Shown here one piece after another: positions 9,539 through 17,182 of a stretch of DNA of 61,432 nt. Where the stretch lies: assembly GCA_017503735.1 (NCBI GenBank), contig JAFVSN010000019.1:1-61432 (forward strand), written 5' to 3'. A program made the translations under genes and the position numbers. Position 1 is the first letter of the stretch; each line of letters begins with the position of its first letter. Under the pieces are notes generated by a model. The model ran no database searches and was not told the DNA's origin. It saw only the letters and a list, made by a program, of their open reading frames with translations. This stretch comes from Lachnospiraceae bacterium. GTDB lineage: Bacteria; Bacillota; Clostridia; Lachnospirales; Lachnospiraceae.

Positions 9539-12500
9539 TCAAAAGGACTTATATAACCGCAGATTTTCTTCCGTACTTCCGCCGAATAATACATAATAAT
9601 CAATTTGCTTTTCTTCTTCCGTGGATATATACTGTCCATACACTCCCACACCGCAAAATGAGACGGTATTCTCCGCGGAAACAGAGATTCCATATCCTTT
9701 TTGCGAAAGTAAGAGCGGCATCCTTTTTTTCTTCCCTCCGATAGAGATATAGCGTGCTTTCCCGTTTACCTGCTCCAAATCCGTATCCAGAATACCTTTT
9801 GCGACTATTTTTTCACTCTTTTCCCATTCAAAATAATTCCACGTCTTAGAAATATCAGGTTCAATCTGTCGCGGTTCTTTTCCGGATTCCCTGAAAAGGA
9901 CCACTCCTTTCCTGTCCAAAACGGTAAGTGCACCGCTCTTTTTCTCAATGCAAACCGCCAGCTTTTTTGTGGCTATTTCATATACGGTTGCGTTTTCTCT
10001 TGTGGTAAAAGAAACCTTTTCCTCTCCGGCATATTTCCACATTCCATCCGGGAACGCATCCACCGCTCCCCTGACAAACTGCACCCGCACAATTTCTTCT
10101 GTAAGCGGTGTCACACGGAGTATTCCGTAGTTACTTACAAAATCCACAAAAGTTTTTGACTTCTTTACCCAACGCACCCCGCAATCAATTCTGCCATGCC
10201 CCTTCGGTGACAGTTTCCCCGTCTCTACAGGCGAACCGAACTGATATGGTGATGTGTTGATTTCCTGTTCCGGAACCTCCACCGTTTTTCCGGTTACTTT
10301 CCCCTGTAACTTCTGTACTGATTTCCCTGCCATATTTTGCTGTAGTTTTTGTACCGGCTTTTCGACCGTTTTCTCCGGTCTGTCCGGCTCATTCTGCTTC
10401 TTCGGCTGATTCAGACCATACCGCTTTGTTGTCCGTTCCAAAATCCTTGCCAGCTCTGCCTGCTTTTTTTCTTCCGTAATCTTCGGAATCACGCGGGCTG
10501 TCGCCACTCGCAGCATATCCTTCTGACTTTCCAGAGAACGCAGTTTCTTCTCTTCCGCCACCGGGGTTGCAATCAAGTCCGTCAAATCATTCAAATGCAC
10601 CACTGCCAATTCATGCAATGCTCTGGTGGCCGCCACATACAACAACTTTACATACCGGTCTTCCGACGGATAATGCTCTTTGGACGGATGATACAATAAT
10701 ACGGCATCAAATTCCAGACCCTTCGTATATTCCACCGGAAGTACCATAACTCCCTCATCAAACACGGCAGTCTCCGGATTATTATCCGCAAGAGGCATCT
10801 CTTTTCCAAGCATCCCGGTCACTTCCGCCGCTTCCTGTTCGTCGGCACAGATGACCGCAATGGTTCCGTGGCCTTCCTTCTTCCAGTTTTCGATGATACT
10901 TACCACTGCCCGGTTCATTTCCTCTTCGGCATCATACGCAGACAGACTCACCGGATTGCCGTGACGCAAAATCGGCTCTGCCGGATAAATGGAAAAGCTG
11001 CCGTGCCGCAAAATCTCCGTGGCAAACTCCGAGATTTCCACCGTATTACGGTAACTCTTTTTCAAAATCCCGAAATTATCATAATCTCCGGTCAGAATGA
11101 GTTTCCTCAATTCCTCCCAATCGTTTAACCCGTAACCGTAATGTATATTCTGGGAAACGTCTCCCATAATCGTATACGTGCAACCTCTGAGGCAATAGGC
11201 AAGAGCGGAATATACCATCATACCGAAATCCTGTGCCTCATCAATAATAACATGGGAGGCTTCACGGATTGGGTCGATTTCCTTTATCCGCTTGTACAAA
11301 TACGCCAGTGCCGCAAGGTCGTACACATCGTATTTCCCCTGTTCCACAAAGATATTGCTGCCGTTTTTCCTTTGTTCTTTCAAAAAAGCTTCGTACAAAT
11401 CGAACAGGGAGCCCTTCCACTCATCTCTTCCGAAATGAACTTTACAGTTCCTGTTCAGTTCTTTTTTCTCCTCCGGCGTATAAGAAACCGACTTTCCGGT
11501 GAGTTCATTTTCCAGTTTGCCAAGCAACCATTCATTCAGTGCATTAATTTTTGCCTGCACCGACATCTGCGGATTGCTCCGTATATAGTTCTCAATGGAC
11601 TTCTTCTCTAAAAGAACAACTCCATTCTTTTCGATAATCACCGATTCCGTCGGTATTGTCTTTTCCTCATATTCCTCACAAAACGCTTCCAATGCATGAA
11701 ACCACGCAGATTCGCCTTTCCGATATGCCTCCTTGTCATTGGGGTTCGTGGCCACAATTTTATACTTATTGTCATCCCAATCCTCATAAAGTAAGCGGGT
11801 AAACAACTGCTCCATAGTCATCTGGGAAACCCCGTATACATCCAGTTCCGGCAGTACGCCGGTAATATAATTTAACAAAATCCGGTTACTGCCCACGATA
11901 TAAAAATCCACCGGACGAAACTGCTCATAGTTATACAGAATATAAGAAATCCGGTGCATGGCTACTGTTGTTTTACCGGAACCTGCCACCCCCTGCACAA
12001 TCAGATTCGTCTTCGGAGACATTCGGATAATGGCATTCTGTTCTTTCTGTATGGTTCCGATGATTTCGCCCAACACGGCCTTTTTGCTCTTTGCCAGATA
12101 CTTTGTAAGAAGGTCATCGTTTGCCACAATATCCGAATCGAAGAAATCAAGCAGTTTCCCGTCTTCGATTTCGTAAGTACGTTTCCGAAACAAGTCAATC
12201 TCTTGCACTCTTGTTTCATCTTCTGTGGTGTCTTTTACCTCATAGGTGCAGGTTCCCAACGCATTCTCGTAATACACCGATGCAATCGGAGCTCTCCAGT
12301 CAATAACGAGCGGCTCTACTCCGTCCAACGAAATTCCCGTGCGTCCTACGTAATAGGATTCCGGTTCCGTAAGACCTGCCCCCGTAAAATCAATTCTTCC
12401 GAAGTAAGGCTTTTTACTTGCCTTTCTACTCCGAAGTATTTCCCTCTTGCTCTCCTGAAACAAGGACTCCGTGTTGTTCCATAAAGCCTGCATTTCTTTG

Positions 12501-12652
12501 TCGTTGGCATCAAAGGACTCTAACATTTCCTTCAACTGCTCCGACAGCCCTGCCTGACGTTTCTCCGTCCGTTCCAAATTCTTCTGTGCAACTTCCAGGA
12601 TCTTGCTAAGCTGCTGTTCTTCTGTTTCCCTATCGGTTCCGAGCACTTTCAT
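9539..12652 (-). CDS. helD: HelD-type helicase fused to an orphan GH31 N-terminal domain
   Basis: About 1037 residues. The N-terminal part, up to about residue 740, is a UvrD/HelD-like superfamily 1 ATPase: a coiled coil at the start, Walker A GVAGSGKTTVAMHRISYIL near residue 220, DEAQDFGMMVYSALAY, GDVSQNIHYGYG and YVAATRALHEL. Known HelD proteins release RNA polymerase from nucleic acid. After a Lys/Gln/Glu-rich linker the last 218 residues (about 9542-10195) resemble the N-terminal beta-sandwich of GH31 glycosidases: YGILRVTPLTEEIVRVQF, RMPLLLSQKGYGISVS, and DYYVLFGGSTEENLRLYKSF, stopping exactly where the catalytic barrel would begin. No barrel is present. Start: ATG at 12650-12652 with AAGGAGAAAGG upstream; the frame is open to 12724 but without a ribosome site. 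Confidence 0.88.
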   Translation of the reverse strand: MKVLGTDRETEEQQLSKILEVAQKNLERTEKRQAGLSEQLKEMLESFDANDKEMQALWNNTESLFQESKREILRSRKASKKPYFGRIDFTGAGLTEPESYYVGRTGISLDGVEPLVIDWRAPIASVYYENALGTCTYEVKDTTEDETRVQEIDLFRKRTYEIEDGKLLDFFDSDIVANDDLLTKYLAKSKKAVLGEIIGTIQKEQNAIIRMSPKTNLIVQGVAGSGKTTVAMHRISYILYNYEQFRPVDFYIVGSNRILLNYITGVLPELDVYGVSQMTMEQLFTRLLYEDWDDNKYKIVATNPNDKEAYRKGESAWFHALEAFCEEYEEKTIPTESVIIEKNGVVLLEKKSIENYIRSNPQMSVQAKINALNEWLLGKLENELTGKSVSYTPEEKKELNRNCKVHFGRDEWKGSLFDLYEAFLKEQRKNGSNIFVEQGKYDVYDLAALAYLYKRIKEIDPIREASHVIIDEAQDFGMMVYSALAYCLRGCTYTIMGDVSQNIHYGYGLNDWEELRKLILTGDYDNFGILKKSYRNTVEISEFATEILRHGSFSIYPAEPILRHGNPVSLSAYDAEEEMNRAVVSIIENWKKEGHGTIAVICADEQEAAEVTGMLGKEMPLADNNPETAVFDEGVMVLPVEYTKGLEFDAVLLYHPSKEHYPSEDRYVKLLYVAATRALHELAVVHLNDLTDLIATPVAEEKKLRSLESQKDMLRVATARVIPKITEEKKQAELARILERTTKRYGLNQPKKQNEPDRPEKTVEKPVQKLQQNMAGKSVQKLQGKVTGKTVEVPEQEINTSPYQFGSPVETGKLSPKGHGRIDCGVRWVKKSKTFVDFVSNYGILRVTPLTEEIVRVQFVRGAVDAFPDGMWKYAGEEKVSFTTRENATVYEIATKKLAVCIEKKSGALTVLDRKGVVLFRESGKEPRQIEPDISKTWNYFEWEKSEKIVAKGILDTDLEQVNGKARYISIGGKKKRMPLLLSQKGYGISVSAENTVSFCGVGVYGQYISTEEEKQIDYYVLFGGSTEENLRLYKSF

Positions 12653-12749
12653 TTGACCTTTCTCCTTCTCTTTGCAAGTTTTTGCACATCCCGTCACGAA
12701 CACTGTTTTCCGTTGCAAAATCATTCTAGCATTTTTTCAAAAAAAGGTA

Positions 12750-12821
12750 TAGACTTGTAATAAAAATTGTTGTATAATACATAATGAGGTGTGCGTAAAA
12801 ATAGGCACACCTCATTTTTTT
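12750..12821 (+). other. Promoter running straight into a terminator hairpin (very short RNA?)
   Basis: TAGACT (12750-12755), 17-bp spacer and TATAAT (12773-12778) are followed within seven bases by a perfect stem TGAGGTGTGC / GCACACCTCA (12785-12794 and 12805-12814) and seven T (12815-12821). A transcript would be about 37 nt and consist almost only of the terminator. It points away from helD. It could be a tiny RNA or a remnant of a larger unit. Confidence 0.5.
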
Positions 12822-12862
12822 ACTTATGATACGGTTCGCCGTAACAACATTGCAGGGATTGC

Positions 12863-12892
12863 AAAACCTCAGTGGAGTATGTACACTGAGGT
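12863..12892 (-). terminator. Hairpin with short T tract in the RNA-rich region
   Basis: A 9-bp stem ACCTCAGTG / CACTGAGGT (12866-12874 and 12884-12892) followed on the minus strand by TTTT. No gene ends here on that strand and I see no convincing promoter upstream, so its owner is unknown. Confidence 0.4.
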
Positions 12893-12953
12893 AATTATGC
12901 AACTGTTTAGATAAATGAACCATTAAAAATCACTGTTTTTTTGCGCAAAGTCC

Positions 12954-12982
12954 TTGAACATTTGTTCGATTTTTGGTATAAT
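12954..12982 (+). promoter_or_regulatory. Promoter of the small hydrophobic toxin-like mRNA
   Basis: TTGAAC (12954-12959), 17-bp spacer, TATAAT (12977-12982). The transcript would start near 12990, giving a leader of about 70 nt before the 33-residue reading frame. Confidence 0.75.
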
Positions 12983-13031
12983 AGTTTTATACAATTGAAC
13001 AGAAAGTATGGATGTGATGTTCTGATATTAG

Positions 13032-13052
13032 CCCTCTAGTACATAAGGAGGG
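13032..13052 (+). promoter_or_regulatory. Hairpin that masks the toxin ribosome-binding site
   Basis: CCCTCT (13032-13037) can pair with GGAGGG (13047-13052), which is the Shine-Dalgarno sequence of the 13060 reading frame. Masking of the ribosome site is common in type I toxin mRNAs and would limit translation of the full-length transcript. Confidence 0.6.
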
Positions 13053-13059
13053 ATGCCCC

Positions 13060-13161
13060 ATGGATACAATGGAAATTTTGACACTGGTACTTGCTATCTT
13101 TGCCATACTATCCTTTTTGGATAGCCGTTACAACCATGACAACAATAATAAAAAGAAATAA
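13060..13161 (+). CDS. 33-residue single-helix peptide, probable type I toxin
   Basis: ATG at 13060, seven bases after AAGGAGGG, encodes 33 residues. It has a short polar start (MDTME), a hydrophobic helix (ILTLVLAIFAILSFL), then a polar, lysine-ended tail (DSRYNHDNNNKKK). This is the plan of holin-like type I toxins such as the TxpA/BsrE class. It has its own promoter (12954-12982), a masked ribosome site, and a terminator starting at its stop codon. A convergent antisense RNA (13160-13245) overlaps its 3-prime end, as in txpA/ratA. Toxicity is inferred; the reading frame and signals are seen directly. Confidence 0.75.
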   Translation: MDTMEILTLVLAIFAILSFLDSRYNHDNNNKKK

Positions 13162-13245
13162 GCATCCTTCACCGTCCAAAGTCTAGGATGCTTTTTCTTA
13201 TCTAAACACTGAGGGCACTCGGAGTTTTACCCCGAACACCTTTCT
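13160..13245 (-). ncRNA. Probable antitoxin RNA overlapping the toxin 3-prime end
   Basis: A minus-strand RNA of about 85-95 nt is predicted from the promoter at 13252-13280 to the shared terminator at 13161-13197. It overlaps the last part of the toxin transcript, including the terminator stem, and contains a second small stem-loop (GGGGTAAAACTCC). The geometry, convergent with 3-prime overlap, matches RatA-type antitoxins. The exact start is inferred from promoter spacing. Confidence 0.65.
13161..13197 (+). terminator. Terminator shared by toxin mRNA and antisense RNA
   Basis: Stem AGCATCCT (13161-13168) / AGGATGCT (13185-13192) followed by TTTTTCTTA on the plus strand. On the minus strand it is followed by TATTTCTTTTTATT, so it can stop both converging transcripts. 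Confidence 0.8.
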
Positions 13246-13251
13246 AAGTAA

Positions 13252-13280
13252 ATTGTATCATAGGGAGCTTGAGAAATCAA
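13252..13280 (-). promoter_or_regulatory. Promoter of the antitoxin-like RNA
   Basis: On the minus strand: TTGATT (complement of 13275-13280), 17-bp spacer, TACAAT (complement of 13252-13257). Confidence 0.65.
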
Positions 13281-13296
13281 GTTCCCTTTTATTTTT
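13263..13296 (+). terminator. Second plus-strand terminator overlapping the antitoxin promoter
   Basis: GGGAGCTTG / CAAGTTCCC stem (13263-13271 and 13278-13286, one G-T pair) followed by TTTTATTTTT. It may catch toxin read-through; its right arm includes part of the antisense promoter -35 box. Confidence 0.55.
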
Positions 13297-13357
13297 CCAT
13301 GAAATATTAAGCATAATGCTCATTACACTGCTTATCTACATAGATAGGAACAACAAG

Positions 13358-13463
13358 CGAAAATAAATAACCTCACCTATGTACTTAGCCCGTCGTAGGT
13401 GAGGTTATCATTAACCAAACATTCGAGAGGTTAACCACCTTGTGTGGCGGTTACTCTCTTTAT
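13358..13463 (-). ncRNA. Second predicted small RNA, unknown target
   Basis: The promoter at 13470-13498 should start a minus-strand RNA near 13463. It would contain a stem formed by GTAACCGCC and GGTGGTTAAC, then a strong terminator with perfect 13-bp arms (13367-13379 and 13396-13408) followed by TTATTTT. Length is about 105 nt. No reading frame with a ribosome site is visible. It lies between the LRR gene and the toxin-antitoxin pair and may be a second antitoxin or an independent sRNA. Confidence 0.6.
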
Positions 13464-13469
13464 ACTTTG

Positions 13470-13498
13470 ATTATAACATATGTTTTAGCTTTTTTCAA
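13470..13498 (-). promoter_or_regulatory. Promoter of the second small RNA
   Basis: On the minus strand: TTGAAA (complement of 13493-13498), 17-bp spacer, TATAAT (complement of 13470-13475). The match to consensus is near-perfect. Confidence 0.75.
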
Positions 13499-13593
13499 TG
13501 ATATTTTAAAGTATATCTTCTGTATTCCGTTCCTTGCTCAGAAATTTCATACTCCTCATTATTTTAGTCATGATAGATTCATCATATTTAAAT

Positions 13594-15024
13594 CTATTCT
13601 TCACACCCCTCTATCCATGGCAAAAAAACCAGTCCATGGCGTTCACCGTACTCCGCACAATATTGCTTTGCATTTGATTCTCTGCGTGCACATATTGTGA
13701 TTGTTTTTTTGTCTTTTCTTCCTGTTATTGCCGGCCAAACTATTTTTGTTTCGATTCCCTCCACTGTTATTTTTTGGATACTATCACAATTCATAAATGC
13801 CCATTCTTTTATCTCACTGACAGACTTCGGTATACTCACCTCTTTTAACTTTGTTCCATGGAAAGCCGACATGCCGACTCGAAGTAAGTTTTGCGGTAAA
13901 ATGACCGATTCTATCCTTGCCCCCTTAAATGCATTATCGCCAATGTATTTAAGACTGTCCGGCAAGGTCACCGAATCAATCGTCTTAGCTTTAAAGGAAT
14001 CCATATCTGCTATTCCAACTGTTCCGCCTTTCACATGCAAAGATGATATTTTATCGTATTTGTAATGAATCAGCCACTCATCTAAATACAATTCATTCTT
14101 ATTGCTTTCTTCATATGCAGTAAAAAGGCCGCTCCCCTCAAAAGCATCAAAGCTAATATTTCTTACGGTTTTCGGGATATTTACCTCATATAGATTCTCA
14201 CATCTGAAAAATGTTGCCCGTTCAATTTCCTCGATTCCTTCCGGTAACACAACAAACGCAAGATTGGTACACCCTGCAAACGCATTTCTTCCAATCGTCC
14301 GTACGGATTCCGGTAATATCAAAGCACTTATTCCGCTGCAATTTGTAAACGCCTTATCTCCGATAGAAATCAGCCCATCCGGCAAATCAATCCGCGTAAT
14401 CTCCGTACACCCGCATAACGCTTCATCTGCGATTGCCAACGTTCCTTCCTTCACCTTTAACGCGCCTTTGAAGTTTGGATCCACTTTATACAAAACTTTA
14501 TTCAGATATGACACTTCTGATGAAAACAACTTCGTGCCTATAAATGCATCTGCTCTAATCTCTATATGTCTGTCAAGGAAAGCAACCTCACAAAGATTGA
14601 GACATCCTTCAAACGCAGACTCACCGATGGTATGTATTTCCTCATGTAAAATAACCTTCTCAATTGCCGTTTCATCTTTAAAAGCTTCTTTCATGATATA
14701 GTTGATTTTAATACCATTGATTGCCCTAGGTATCTGCAAAATGCTCGGAATAGAAGCTACCTCTCCGACAATCAGTTGATCGACCCGAAACTTTTCATAA
14801 ATAAATTTACCATCTTTTTTCGTAAATCCACGGCAACCAAAAGCACGCTCCTCGGGATCTCCGCCCTTGTTCACATCCATCCTTGCCTGATAGCTCTGAT
14901 ATTCGCTTTCTAATGTTCTGGCCTGTCTATGAGAAATGATGGAATTATTTCCATTGCCATCCATATAGATAAACCAACCGTCGACAAAAATGATTTTTTT
15001 ATCCCACATTGTAAATGCATCCAT
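13594..15024 (-). CDS. BspA-like leucine-rich-repeat (LRR_5) protein without signal peptide
   Basis: A 476-residue protein whose residues about 95-440 are built from about a dozen BspA/TpLRR-type repeats. Typical units are IHTIGESAFEGCLNLCEVAF, LISIGDKAFTNCSGISALIL and VRTIGRNAFAGCTNLAFVVL. The N-terminal 90 residues (MDAFTMWDKKIIFVDGWFIY) are unrelated and there is no signal peptide or anchor, so unlike most BspA proteins it appears to stay inside the cell or leave by another route. The start has a GAGGTG site. It lies 32 bp downstream of rlmH on the same strand and may share its transcript. Binding partner unknown. Confidence 0.8.
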   Translation of the reverse strand: MDAFTMWDKKIIFVDGWFIYMDGNGNNSIISHRQARTLESEYQSYQARMDVNKGGDPEERAFGCRGFTKKDGKFIYEKFRVDQLIVGEVASIPSILQIPRAINGIKINYIMKEAFKDETAIEKVILHEEIHTIGESAFEGCLNLCEVAFLDRHIEIRADAFIGTKLFSSEVSYLNKVLYKVDPNFKGALKVKEGTLAIADEALCGCTEITRIDLPDGLISIGDKAFTNCSGISALILPESVRTIGRNAFAGCTNLAFVVLPEGIEEIERATFFRCENLYEVNIPKTVRNISFDAFEGSGLFTAYEESNKNELYLDEWLIHYKYDKISSLHVKGGTVGIADMDSFKAKTIDSVTLPDSLKYIGDNAFKGARIESVILPQNLLRVGMSAFHGTKLKEVSIPKSVSEIKEWAFMNCDSIQKITVEGIETKIVWPAITGRKDKKTITICARRESNAKQYCAEYGERHGLVFLPWIEGCEE

Positions 15025-15056
15025 AGTTACACCTCAGCCATCCTAATAACTGTTTG

Positions 15057-15536
15057 TTATTTGTGATACGGTTCCCCGCTGATAATGCGGTACGCCCGAT
15101 ATAACTGTTCCAAAAGTACCACCCGCATCAACTGGTGAGGGAACGTCATCTTGGAAAAACTGAGCAAATAATCTGCCCGTACCAATACCTCCTTAGACAA
15201 GCCCAGCGATCCACCGATAATGAGTACGATATGGCTGGTGCCACCCACACCTAATTTATCCACAAAGGAAGCCAGTTCTTCACTGGAAAGCTGTTTTCCT
15301 TCTATGGCAAGGGCTACCACATATGCCCCCTCCGGGATTGCTTTTAAAATCCGCTCCCCCTCTTTTTTCTTAATCTGTTCCTCCAACGCCTCCGACGCTC
15401 CGTCCGGCGTTTTCTCATCGGTCAGCTCCGTGATTGTCAACTTACAATACCGGCTCAACCTCTTTTCATATTCCTTAATCGCATCAGCGAAAAATTTTTC
15501 CTTGATTTTCCCGACACACACAACCGTAACTTTCAT
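15057..15536 (-). CDS. rlmH: 23S rRNA pseudouridine-1915 N3-methyltransferase
   Basis: RlmH is a SPOUT-fold enzyme that uses S-adenosylmethionine to methylate pseudouridine 1915 of 23S rRNA helix 69. The chosen start gives 159 residues, exactly the usual length: MKVTVVCVGKIKEKFFADAI. The SAM-binding knot is visible as HIVLIIGGSLGLSKEVL, and the C-terminus FPHQLMRVVLLEQLYRAYRI-ISGEPYHK is diagnostic. The frame is open 13 codons further upstream (to 15575), but that extension is not family-like. Confidence 0.96.
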   Translation of the reverse strand: MKVTVVCVGKIKEKFFADAIKEYEKRLSRYCKLTITELTDEKTPDGASEALEEQIKKKEGERILKAIPEGAYVVALAIEGKQLSSEELASFVDKLGVGGTSHIVLIIGGSLGLSKEVLVRADYLLSFSKMTFPHQLMRVVLLEQLYRAYRIISGEPYHK

Positions 15537-15616
15537 CCTTATGGTAGTTCCTTTCTCTCTTCTTATTCGTTTCATGGTTCCTTGAAACGATTTTGTTTTT
15601 TCCGCTTCTGTGTTTC

Positions 15617-16057
15617 TTAACCACGTTTTCTGTAAAGTATTCGGTAAAATGAATCCACGACAAAAATAGCAAGGGCAATCATTCCCGCAATTTGCAACGT
15701 ATACGACAAATAATAGGAAGTCTGTTCGTGATTATTCTGCAACAAATAGTACACAGTCCGGTACATTCCGACTCCCGGTACCAAAGGCAAAATCCCCGTC
15801 ACCAAAAACAATGTTACCGGAGCTTTGCATACTCTGGCAAAAATCTGAGACAATACCGCCACCAAAAAGGCCGCCAAAAACGAAGAAAAAATCGAGCCGT
15901 ATAATACTTCCTCCATAACCAGTTCCATAAACCAACCACCGGCACCGGTCACCCCTGCAAGAACCAAATACTTTTTCGGCACCTGAAAGGTTATTGCCAC
16001 AGCAACCACGCCCACAAATGCACTCACTACCTGTAACGCCAGTTCTAACAGACTCAT
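15617..16057 (-). CDS. ThrE-type exporter, small membrane subunit (YjjB-like)
   Basis: A 146-residue integral membrane protein with about five helices. It corresponds to the C-terminal half of ThrE threonine/serine exporters, which in many Firmicutes is a separate YjjB-like protein. The motif GILPLVPGVGMYRTVYYLLQ is characteristic. Its ATG overlaps the TGA of the larger subunit by four bases (ATGA), implying translational coupling and a two-subunit complex. Substrate (Thr/Ser or another small acid such as succinate) is not determined by sequence. Confidence 0.85.
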   Translation of the reverse strand: MSLLELALQVVSAFVGVVAVAITFQVPKKYLVLAGVTGAGGWFMELVMEEVLYGSIFSSFLAAFLVAVLSQIFARVCKAPVTLFLVTGILPLVPGVGMYRTVYYLLQNNHEQTSYYLSYTLQIAGMIALAIFVVDSFYRILYRKRG

Positions 16058-16827
16058 AACACACCTCCCGTCAACAAACTGCCGAGATAAAGTCCCGCAC
16101 CGATTCCAACGGCACAGGATACCGCCCGCACAAAAGCTTCCATCACCCGGGCAGAACCCGAAATATAATCACCGTATAACGTATCCCGGATTGCATTGGT
16201 AATGGCCACTCCCGGAAGGGACGGCATGGCCGTACCGGCAATAATCAATTCCAAATTACATGGAATCGAAAAGCCTCCCACAATTGTTGTTACAAAAAAA
16301 GTCGCAAAAGCAAGCGATGCCATATGATACATAAACTGGTTCAAACGAAGCTTCGCCACAAGAATCTGAAATACCACCAATACCACGGCCGATACGGCTG
16401 AAAGCAACGCATCCGTAACATTACCGCCCAACAGCAACGTAAACATTACCACAGTCAACAACGTGCCGATATGACACAACCCCCCCGGATAACGTTTATG
16501 TTCCTTCAACATCTTTAATTTTTCGTACATCTCGTCCAGTGAAATTTCTCCCCCGCAATATTGTCTCGATAATTGATTTACCTCGCAAATATTGCCGATA
16601 TTGGTATCTCTGGACGTAATCCGCTGCATTTTGCTGATTGTGGATATGGAAGGATCATCTACCGTCAGCATAAGTGCCGTAGAAAGTACTAAAACCTCTG
16701 TAGTTTCCACCTCAGAGGTATCTAAAATTCTTTGCATGGTATCTTCTACCCGGTAAGTCTCTGCCCCGGACTGCATCATAATCGTACCGGCTAACATTGC
16801 CGTATCTGCCAGCTTTCTATACTCCAT
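16054..16827 (-). CDS. ThrE-type exporter, large subunit (YjjP-like)
   Basis: 257 residues from ATG 16825-16827, which has GAAAGGA upstream; the longer frame to 16875 lacks a ribosome site. The N-terminal cytoplasmic part carries the family motif MQSGAETYRVEDTMQRIL, and the C-terminal part has about five membrane helices with PSLPGVAITNAIRDTLYGDY-ISGSARVMEAF. Together with the YjjB-like protein it forms a split ThrE exporter. Transcribed from the promoter at 16899-16927. Confidence 0.88.
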   Translation of the reverse strand: MEYRKLADTAMLAGTIMMQSGAETYRVEDTMQRILDTSEVETTEVLVLSTALMLTVDDPSISTISKMQRITSRDTNIGNICEVNQLSRQYCGGEISLDEMYEKLKMLKEHKRYPGGLCHIGTLLTVVMFTLLLGGNVTDALLSAVSAVVLVVFQILVAKLRLNQFMYHMASLAFATFFVTTIVGGFSIPCNLELIIAGTAMPSLPGVAITNAIRDTLYGDYISGSARVMEAFVRAVSCAVGIGAGLYLGSLLTGGVL

Positions 16828-16898
16828 AGCAATCCTTTCCGTCCTGTAATAAATACTTTGTTTTTGATATATCATTATCTTAACATTTATCTGATTTC

Positions 16899-16927
16899 AT
16901 TATACTTTTTTTCGACATCAAAAGCAA
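16899..16927 (-). promoter_or_regulatory. Promoter of the ThrE-type exporter genes
   Basis: On the minus strand: TTGCTT (complement of 16922-16927), 17-bp spacer, TATAAT (complement of 16899-16904). The rest of the 355-bp gap up to 17183 holds only the two hairpins at 17064-17124; I see no gene there. Confidence 0.7.
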
Positions 16928-17063
16928 GAAAAAGTGTGATTACGTTCTTTTTTTACTCGTTCATAATTTGTTTACATTTTGTCCATATTTTATTCACAAA
17001 CGCATGATATATTAAGTTTCGGATAGTGATAAAACACTTTCTACTCCCACCCTATTATACGTT

Positions 17064-17124
17064 GAGTGATATGTTCCTCATAGCATATCGCTCGGAAAAA
17101 GAGGCTGTTCCCCAGCCTCTTTTT
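17064..17124 (-). terminator. Twin-hairpin terminator after the giant surface protein
   Basis: A perfect 12-bp stem AAAAAGAGGCTG / CAGCCTCTTTTT (17096-17107 and 17113-17124) can terminate in either direction. An adjacent stem GAGTGATATG / CATATCGCTC (17064-17073 and 17084-17093) follows on the minus strand. It ends the 17183-23401 gene and insulates the exporter promoter. Confidence 0.85.
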
Positions 17125-17182
17125 CTTTTCTGTTTTTCTGTTTCTCTTACTTGATGTACCACTTTAGCACGTTAACAAATTG

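Noticed and set aside
12726-12923. 65-codon minus-strand frame upstream of helD
   Set aside because: It crosses two hairpins and a promoter, has no ribosome site, and its composition does not look coding.
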